This document shows positions 4,124-7,290 of a DNA stretch of 7,290 nucleotides, piece by piece. Within the stretch, counting starts at the first letter, position 1. Each line of letters begins with the position of its first letter. The DNA comes from Candidatus Gottesmanbacteria bacterium (GTDB lineage Bacteria > Patescibacteriota > Microgenomatia > UBA10105 > UBA927): the NCBI GenBank assembly GCA_016199185.1, contig JACQHE010000043.1, forward strand, positions 1 through 7,290. Reading direction: 5' to 3'. A program made the translations under genes and the position numbers. The notes beneath the pieces were generated by a model. It had not been told where the DNA came from. It saw nothing but the letters and a program-made list of their open reading frames with translations, and did no database searches.

Positions 4124-6133
4124 TCACATTTGCTCGAGGGTTTCTATTCCCAGCAAATACAACCCGTTTTTCAAAACCTGGGCGGTGGCGGCGGTTAAGG
4201 CCAAGCGAAGCTTGGCCGAATCATGAATCTCGAATCTCGAATCATGGAGACCCAATGCAGCAGATTTCTTTTTTCCCTGATTCCTGATTCCTAATTCCTG
4301 ATTCCCTAGTATCTGGTGTTTGGCGTAGAAGAAATTGAAGCTTTGGGCCAGGCGGAAGAGATACGTGCAAAGCGTGCTGGGGGCAAAGTCGCGGGCGGCT
4401 TCGGCGACAATATCCGGGAAATGGGTGAGGAGACGCAGGACTGCGCGTTCTTCGGGGTTTAACCCGGTAACTCCCCCTTCTCCCCCTCTTACTTTAAGAG
4501 GGGGTTGGGGGGCGTTACCCAAATTTGCTTTGCGCAGCACGCTTTTGCAGCGCGCGTAGGTGTATTGGAGGTACGGGCCGGAATCGCCTTGAAAATTTAC
4601 TGACTCTTTTATATCAAAAGCAATCTCACTGGTCGTCCCGACTTTCAGGAATGCGTATTTGACCGCGGCGACCGCGGCTTTTTCAGCGATCTCGTCTTTT
4701 TGGGAGGGAGATAGGGGTGATCGGGGTACTAGGGGTGATAGGGAAGAAATATCTTTTGATGGCGTTCTTTCTAGTATAGTATAGATCGCCTTTTTGGCTT
4801 CGTCCAGGAGCCATTCGCCCAGAACCACGTTGCCGCTTCTGGAGCTCATCTTGCCGTGCTTGAGCTTGACCCAGCCGTAGATGAGGTGGTGCTGGACGCC
4901 GGGCGGCACGATGCCAAGAAGCTCTTCTGCTTTAAAGGTCACCTGAAAAAAGCTTGCCTGCTCGGGGCCAACAACATGGATGATGCGGTCGAGCTTCCCG
5001 TGCTCGGTCGTTTCCATGGTAGCAAGGGCAAGCTCCTTGCCCTCGTAGGTGGCGTTGCCCTCGCCGGTGACGAACACACGATTATGGAGGCCATATTTGG
5101 CGCCCGGAAATATAATAGCGCCGTCGCTTTCCTCAAAAATCCCCTTCGCTAGACCCGCGCGCACCAGCTTCTCACCCGGCTCGTATACCTCGCTTTCGAA
5201 GTAATACCGGTCAAAATGGCTACCGACGCGCCGGTAGATAGCTTCAAAGTAATCCAGGGACCATTGACGCGTTTGCTGATAGAGATCGTATACAACCGGG
5301 TCTTTTGCATAGAGTTTTTTATTGATTTCCCCTATTTCCTCTTTGGCCGCCGGGTCCTCGTCAAAGGCTTTGGAGCCGGCGGCGTACATTTCCCCAAGGT
5401 ATTCGACTCGCTTTTGAACAGAAAGTGTTGCTGCTTCTTTCCAACTTTGAACTTTGAACTTTGAACTTTGAACTTGCAAAATGCCGTAGAGGCATTTTGC
5501 AATGTGCATCCCCACGTCGCCCTGGTAGTTGGCGCGGATGACCTCACTCCCTTGAGACTCCAGGAGCCGGATGATGCTCTCCCCGGTCGTGATATTGCGA
5601 AGATGCCCGATGTGGAAGGCTTTGTGGGTGTTGGGATGGGCAAACTCGACCATCACCCTCTTTGTAACTCCCCCTACCCCCCTCTTAAAATAAGAGGGGG
5701 AATTGGGGAAGTTATCCAATGAGGCTTTTCCATCAATCTCCGCTGATTTTAGCAGTCGATCCATCTGACTGATAAGCCTAGCCTCGGTCAGAAAGATGTT
5801 GAGGAAGCCGGGAGGGGCGACCTCGACGTGATCAATATCCGATAATATATTTCTTTCTGCTTTTTTTCCTGATGCGTTCTGATCACTTTTGCGTATCTTC
5901 TGATCCTTCTCTTTATTCCTGATTCCTGATTCCTGATTCCTGATTCTGTCTTTAACCTGTAGTGCGAGATCCAGAGGACGAGAAAATTGGGGGGAACGCC
6001 AAATCTTCATCGCCACATTGGTGGTATAGTCCCCATGCGAGGCATCTTCCGGCACGGTGACCTCGACCTGTACCTCGGGGACACCGAGGTCTTTGAGAAT
6101 ATTGGCAATGAGTTCGGCGATCTGGTGTTTCAT
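4124..6133 (-). CDS. argS: Arginyl-tRNA synthetase with repeat-derived insertions
   Basis: This class I enzyme charges tRNA-Arg with arginine in the cytoplasm. In order: an N-terminal additional domain (ASHGDYTTNVAMK, about 31-43), the HIGH motif in FAHPNTHKAFHIGHLRN (HIGH at about 174-177), GDVGMH (about 205-210), the KMSKS counterpart KMSSR (about 428-432), and the DALR anticodon-binding domain ending in LLGIETLEQM. I use ATG at 6133 (669 residues); GTG at 6145 would add four. Typical ArgS has about 550-590 residues. The excess comes from seven low-complexity inserts at about 63-85, 140-157, 220-230, 462-477, 538-556, 609-620 and 629-641, each encoded by a DNA repeat and leaving the frame open. 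Catalytic motifs are intact, so the enzyme is presumably functional. The stop is TGA. Confidence 0.96.
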   Translation of the reverse strand: MKHQIAELIANILKDLGVPEVQVEVTVPEDASHGDYTTNVAMKIWRSPQFSRPLDLALQVKDRIRNQESGIRNKEKDQKIRKSDQNASGKKAERNILSDIDHVEVAPPGFLNIFLTEARLISQMDRLLKSAEIDGKASLDNFPNSPSYFKRGVGGVTKRVMVEFAHPNTHKAFHIGHLRNITTGESIIRLLESQGSEVIRANYQGDVGMHIAKCLYGILQVQSSKFKVQSWKEAATLSVQKRVEYLGEMYAAGSKAFDEDPAAKEEIGEINKKLYAKDPVVYDLYQQTRQWSLDYFEAIYRRVGSHFDRYYFESEVYEPGEKLVRAGLAKGIFEESDGAIIFPGAKYGLHNRVFVTGEGNATYEGKELALATMETTEHGKLDRIIHVVGPEQASFFQVTFKAEELLGIVPPGVQHHLIYGWVKLKHGKMSSRSGNVVLGEWLLDEAKKAIYTILERTPSKDISSLSPLVPRSPLSPSQKDEIAEKAAVAAVKYAFLKVGTTSEIAFDIKESVNFQGDSGPYLQYTYARCKSVLRKANLGNAPQPPLKVRGGEGGVTGLNPEERAVLRLLTHFPDIVAEAARDFAPSTLCTYLFRLAQSFNFFYAKHQILGNQELGIRNQGKKKSAALGLHDSRFEIHDSAKLRLALTAATAQVLKNGLYLLGIETLEQM
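4217..4246. repeat. AATCTCG heptad tract inside argS
   Basis: GAATCATGAATCTCGAATCTCGAATCATGG: two heptad units of AATCTCG flanked by GAATCATG copies. On the minus strand it encodes HDSRFEIHDS, close to the ArgS C-terminus inside the DALR domain. Confidence 0.65.
4275..4305. repeat. TTCCTGA heptad tract inside argS, copy 1
   Basis: About four tandem heptads TTCCTGA (one with A for G), encoding GNQELGIRNQG on the minus strand. The same heptad recurs at 5915-5949. It lies only 30 nt from the AATCTCG tract. Confidence 0.8.
4466..4519. repeat. Pyrimidine/purine palindrome inside argS, copy 1
   Basis: The core is CCCCCTCTTA/TAAGAGGGGG with a 3-nt loop (4482-4504). Further C-rich and G-rich arms lie outside, and GGTAAC/GTTACC (4466-4471, 4514-4519) closes the palindrome. 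It is encoded as NAPQPPLKVRGGEGGVT. A second copy lies at 5664-5715. Confidence 0.85.
4709..4746. repeat. AGGGGTGAT tandem tract inside argS
   Basis: Units of the type AGGGGTGAT, CGGGGTACT, AGGGGTGAT follow one another, encoding LSPLVPRSPLSPS on the minus strand, just before the conserved DEIAEKAAVAAVKYAFLKV segment. Confidence 0.7.
5443..5476. repeat. AACTTTG heptad tract inside argS
   Basis: Four tandem AACTTTG units plus a partial unit, encoding QVQSSKFKVQS on the minus strand. It directly adjoins a 12-bp perfect inverted repeat at 5474-5502. Confidence 0.8.
5474..5502. repeat. 12-bp inverted repeat in conserved argS codons
   Basis: TTGCAAAATGCC, a 5-nt loop and GGCATTTTGCAA pair perfectly. 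Unlike the other repeats it encodes family-conserved protein sequence (IAKCLYGILQ), immediately after GDVGMH. The AACTTTG tract begins at its end. Confidence 0.7.
5664..5715. repeat. Pyrimidine/purine palindrome inside argS, copy 2
   Basis: The core CCCCCTCTTA/TAAGAGGGGG with an AAA loop (5678-5700) is the same stem as in copy 1. C-rich and G-rich arms and an outer GTAAC/GTTAT (one G-T pair) enclose it. It encodes NFPNSPSYFKRGVGGVT just before the HIGH-motif segment. Confidence 0.85.
5915..5949. repeat. TTCCTGA heptad tract inside argS, copy 2
   Basis: Four tandem TTCCTGA units plus partial ends, encoding DRIRNQESGIRNKE in the N-terminal domain. Next to it, TTCTGATC occurs twice (about 5877-5906), encoding more charged filler (DQKIRKSDQ). 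Confidence 0.8.
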
Positions 6134-6159
6134 GGGACTTGACACGTATCGTTTTTCAT
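6130..6159 (-). CDS. Possible 9-residue leader peptide overlapping the argS start
   Basis: ATG at 6159 opens the short frame MKNDTCQVP. Its TGA overlaps the argS ATG in an ATGA junction. A -10 box ends 9 nt upstream of this ATG, and no ribosome-binding site precedes argS, so argS could be translated by coupling to this mini-ORF. The peptide holds no Arg codon, so an arginine-sensing attenuator is not indicated. This is speculative. Confidence 0.25.
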   Translation of the reverse strand: MKNDTCQVP

Positions 6160-6177
6160 GATATCATGATCATATCA
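6156..6177 (-). promoter_or_regulatory. Extended -10 promoter and palindrome upstream of argS
   Basis: TGaTATGAT (6177-6169) is an extended -10 on the minus strand; the -35 region (TTAGGC at 6197-6192) is poor. A perfect 14-bp palindrome TCATGATATCATGA (6156-6169) covers the expected transcription start and could be an operator. The promoter lies just past the NYN stop codon, so argS may be transcribed both from here and by read-through. Confidence 0.45.
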
Positions 6178-6193
6178 CGATGACTGGATAGGC

Positions 6194-6475
6194 CTAAGGT
6201 TTCGACCGATCGCCGATGCCAGTCACATGTTTTTTTGTGAGCTCGAGACTTCCCCGTAACCCATCAACCCGAACAATAAATCTGGAATATGGCTTCAAAA
6301 GCCGTGAATAATATTTGTTTGGCGCTAACACACGCAGCAATTTATTCGTATTTGCAAGATATTCTACTAAATATTGTCTAAATTTGCGCCAATCTAATTT
6401 CCAACCTTGAGAACGAATCCCCAAGTTTAGATTCTGGCTGTCGATGAAGGCGTAGTTGGCCTTTTTCGCTTTCAT
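6194..6475 (-). CDS. NYN-family protein lacking its central domain
   Basis: The 93-residue protein begins KKANYAFIDSQNLNLGIRSQ then WKLDWRKFRQYL, the start of NYN (PIN-like) RNase proteins abundant in Patescibacteria. It ends with LLRVLAPNKYYSRLLKPYSR and further C-terminal sequence that also belongs to that family. In full-length relatives, as I know them, some 80-90 residues lie between these parts and carry most of the acidic metal-binding residues (the DAELVL and GDGDF segments). Here residue 36 runs straight into the C-terminal part in frame. Only the first acidic site (D12) remains, so nuclease activity is unlikely. ATG at 6475 is preferred over one at 6565 because family homology and a -10 box 6 nt upstream both point to it. 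It may be cotranscribed with argS. Confidence 0.7.
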   Translation of the reverse strand: MKAKKANYAFIDSQNLNLGIRSQGWKLDWRKFRQYLVEYLANTNKLLRVLAPNKYYSRLLKPYSRFIVRVDGLRGSLELTKKHVTGIGDRSKP

Positions 6476-6481
6476 GAACCC

Positions 6482-6490
6482 ATGATACCA
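6482..6490 (-). promoter_or_regulatory. Extended -10 promoter of the NYN gene
   Basis: TGgTATCAT (6490-6482) is followed by 6 nt and ATG at 6475, so the mRNA should begin at the start codon. An alternative TATATT lies a little further upstream (about 6499-6494). Confidence 0.5.
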
Positions 6491-6563
6491 CAATATATCC
6501 CCTTCCGGTCTCCCTGCCTGAAGAGGCCGGGACAGGACGTGGTGGGTGTCAAGAGAGACAAGC

Positions 6564-6599
6564 ATCTTCTTGAATGGACACGTGTCCGAGAAAGAAGAT
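6564..6599. repeat. ACACGTGT hairpin element, copy B
   Basis: The core GGACACGTGTCC (6576-6587), extended by a T-G pair, is enclosed by ATCTTCTT (6564-6571)/AAGAAGAT (6592-6599). It sits in the divergent region between the NYN gene and the 6702 gene, so here it is not a terminator for either. Confidence 0.75.
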
Positions 6600-6614
6600 A
6601 CACGGTACTGTTGC

Positions 6615-6633
6615 GGACCGGATTTTCCGGTCC
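6615..6633. repeat. Perfect 8-bp hairpin
   Basis: GGACCGGA, loop TTT, TCCGGTCC. It lies in the divergent intergenic region shortly after hairpin copy B and upstream of the 6702 promoter. It might end a plus-strand transcript or bind a regulator; no T run follows. Confidence 0.45.
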
Positions 6634-6686
6634 ACCCAACCTTTATCCATCGCCCCGCAGTTATTTTATTTCCATGACGGATGATT

Positions 6687-6692
6687 TATAAT
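6687..6692 (+). promoter_or_regulatory. -10 box of the 6702 gene
   Basis: A perfect TATAAT is followed after 9 nt by ATG at 6702, leaving a leader of at most a few nucleotides. No clear -35 is seen. It lies upstream of the ATG at 6702 but overlaps the frame from ATG 6681, which argues for the later start. Confidence 0.55.
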
Positions 6693-6701
6693 AATGTACG
6701 T

Positions 6702-6965
6702 ATGACAGAGGCATTGAAAAAAACATTAGGAAAAGGACTCTACAACACGCTCGCACGGGAGTGGGGCATACTACACCCAGAAGAAGTCGTGACTCGCCCG
6801 CGTGGCGGTCAAAGCGTAGAGCATGACCTCTGGCTAACGCAGGAGGGAGTCGCTGCGCTTGCCCAGCTTTCCCTCCAAGAAATAACAGCGTTGAGAATGC
6901 ATAGTATCGGTCCCGCGAGGAGTACAACGACCTACGACGCGTTGCACCCGGCGGAAACGCCCTAG
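6702..6965 (+). CDS. Small unrecognised protein, possibly helix-hairpin-helix-like
   Basis: The 87-residue protein begins MTEALKKTLGKGLYNTLARE and contains LSLQEITALRMHSIGPARST (about 56-75). That stretch resembles the loop and helices of helix-hairpin-helix or RNA polymerase alpha C-terminal-type folds (pattern L-x-x-L-R-x-x-x-I-G-x-x). The first part, with LGKGLYNTLAREWGI, could be a related helical repeat. This is a pattern impression only. ATG at 6702 is preferred over ATG at 6681 because of the TATAAT at 6687-6692. The gene is monocistronic. Its stop codon (6963-6965) touches hairpin copy C, and it faces the comEC-like gene. Confidence 0.6.
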   Translation: MTEALKKTLGKGLYNTLAREWGILHPEEVVTRPRGGQSVEHDLWLTQEGVAALAQLSLQEITALRMHSIGPARSTTTYDALHPAETP

Positions 6966-7005
6966 TGCTTCTTGAACGGACACGTGTCCGGAAAAGAAGA
7001 AGCAC
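6965..7005. repeat. ACACGTGT hairpin element, copy C
   Basis: A 14-bp palindrome CGGACACGTGTCCG (6977-6990) is enclosed by GTGCTTCTT (6965-6973)/AAGAAGCAC (6997-7005). TCTTCTTTT follows on the plus strand. It lies exactly between two convergent genes, starting at the last base of one stop codon and ending 11 nt before the other, a position fitting a bidirectional terminator. Confidence 0.75.
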
Positions 7006-7016
7006 TCTTCTTTTAG

Positions 7017-7290
7017 CTAATATTCCTCCCACGTCCGGCCGTCGGAGATGACTTCGATGTCTCCGGATTGATCTGTCCGTTTTACTTGAATTGCTTGTTT
7101 TGCTAGCGCTGCTAGTACTGCTTCGTTCGGATGGCCGTAATTATTTTTCCCCACGGAGATGACGGCGAGCTTGGGGTGCAGCGTTTCAAGAAACGCCTCG
7201 GTCATGGCGGTCCTGCTCCCGTGATGCGGAAACTTTAGCACTTCAAGCACTTCGAGTGCTTGAATGATATTTTTCCAACCGGATTCTACA
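7017..7290 (-). CDS. ComEC/Rec2-like protein, C-terminal end of the metallo-beta-lactamase-like domain (partial)
   Basis: Only the last 91 or so codons are in the window; the frame is open to the edge. VLKFPHHGSRTAMTEAFLET, PKLAVISVGKNNYGHPNEAV and KRTDQSGDIEVISDG are typical of the C-terminal metallo-beta-lactamase-like domain of ComEC/Rec2, the membrane channel that takes single-stranded DNA into the cell. The HHGS and GHP histidines are those expected near the metal site. Stand-alone metallo-hydrolases with the same end also exist, so without the upstream membrane part the assignment to full-length ComEC is likely but not certain. The gene converges with the 6702 gene. A palindrome at 7242-7264 lies within the reading frame and gives the unusual duplication EVLEVL just before the HHGS motif. 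Confidence 0.82.
   Translation of the reverse strand, partial: VESGWKNIIQALEVLEVLKFPHHGSRTAMTEAFLETLHPKLAVISVGKNNYGHPNEAVLAALAKQAIQVKRTDQSGDIEVISDGRTWEEY
7242..7264. repeat. Perfect 10-bp inverted repeat within the comEC-like gene
   Basis: TTCAAGCACT, loop TCG, AGTGCTTGAA. It encodes QALEVLE on the minus strand, next to the conserved VLKFPHHGS. In relatives I know the sequence here is usually a single D/E-V-L-K, so part of the palindrome may be inserted. Confidence 0.55.

Noticed and set aside
3993..4226. 77-residue plus-strand ORF with GGAGGAG upstream
   Set aside because: After about 31 codons it crosses the AAGCTAAT repeat and runs antisense into argS, so at most a 5' gene fragment is present.
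4856..5722. Several 80-100-residue plus-strand frames opposite argS
   Set aside because: They are antisense shadows of a strongly conserved enzyme.

Overview
The window (7,290 bp, roughly half G+C) looks like a chromosomal segment of a bacterium from the candidate phyla radiation (Patescibacteria). This is an inference. It rests on an NYN-type protein whose ends resemble a family common in those genomes, a BrnT-like toxin/CopG-like antitoxin pair of a type common there, compact genes with leaderless promoters, and a ComEC-type gene beside small hypotheticals. TGA acts as a stop (argS ends in TGA; an ATGA overlap joins two genes), so recoding is not indicated.

Layout. 1-192: no gene, some hairpins. 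193-597 (-): remnant of an unrecognised gene broken by frameshifts, with a clear promoter. 643-1016 (-): toxin/antitoxin pair, both shortened. 1141-1575 (+): putative lipoprotein. 1644-2184 (-): intact BrnT/BrnA system with a 23-bp palindromic operator. 2220-2452: intergenic. 2453-2677 (+) and 2705-2986 (-): two doubtful small ORFs, the second with a possible metal-binding tail. 3004-3633 (-): membrane-anchored or secreted thermonuclease. 3748-3971 (-): small gene split by a frameshift. 4124-6133 (-): arginyl-tRNA synthetase, intact but carrying seven repeat-derived in-frame insertions. 6194-6475 (-): NYN-family protein without its middle. 6702-6965 (+): small unrecognised protein. 7017-7290 (-): C-terminal end of a ComEC/Rec2-like protein, cut by the window edge.

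Two patterns run through the window. First, genes that begin a transcript tend to have a -10 box 6 to 11 nt before the start codon, exactly 6 nt in four cases. This predicts leaderless mRNAs, whereas two genes inside operons (the antitoxins) carry purine-rich ribosome-binding sites. Second, several genes are decayed (frameshifts, internal deletions, 5' loss) while the 2-kb argS frame is uninterrupted, so poor sequence quality alone does not explain the breakage easily.

Repeats are abundant and of several kinds: seven intragenic insertions in argS from five families; a three-copy intergenic hairpin centred on ACACGTGT whose stems differ in sequence but still pair; and a three-copy element with the core AAGCTAAT-CACCCG. 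Functionally, the surface nuclease and the ComEC-like protein would fit DNA degradation and uptake by a nucleotide-scavenging cell, but nothing here shows that they work together. No CRISPR array, tRNA or rRNA gene, or complete transposon was seen.
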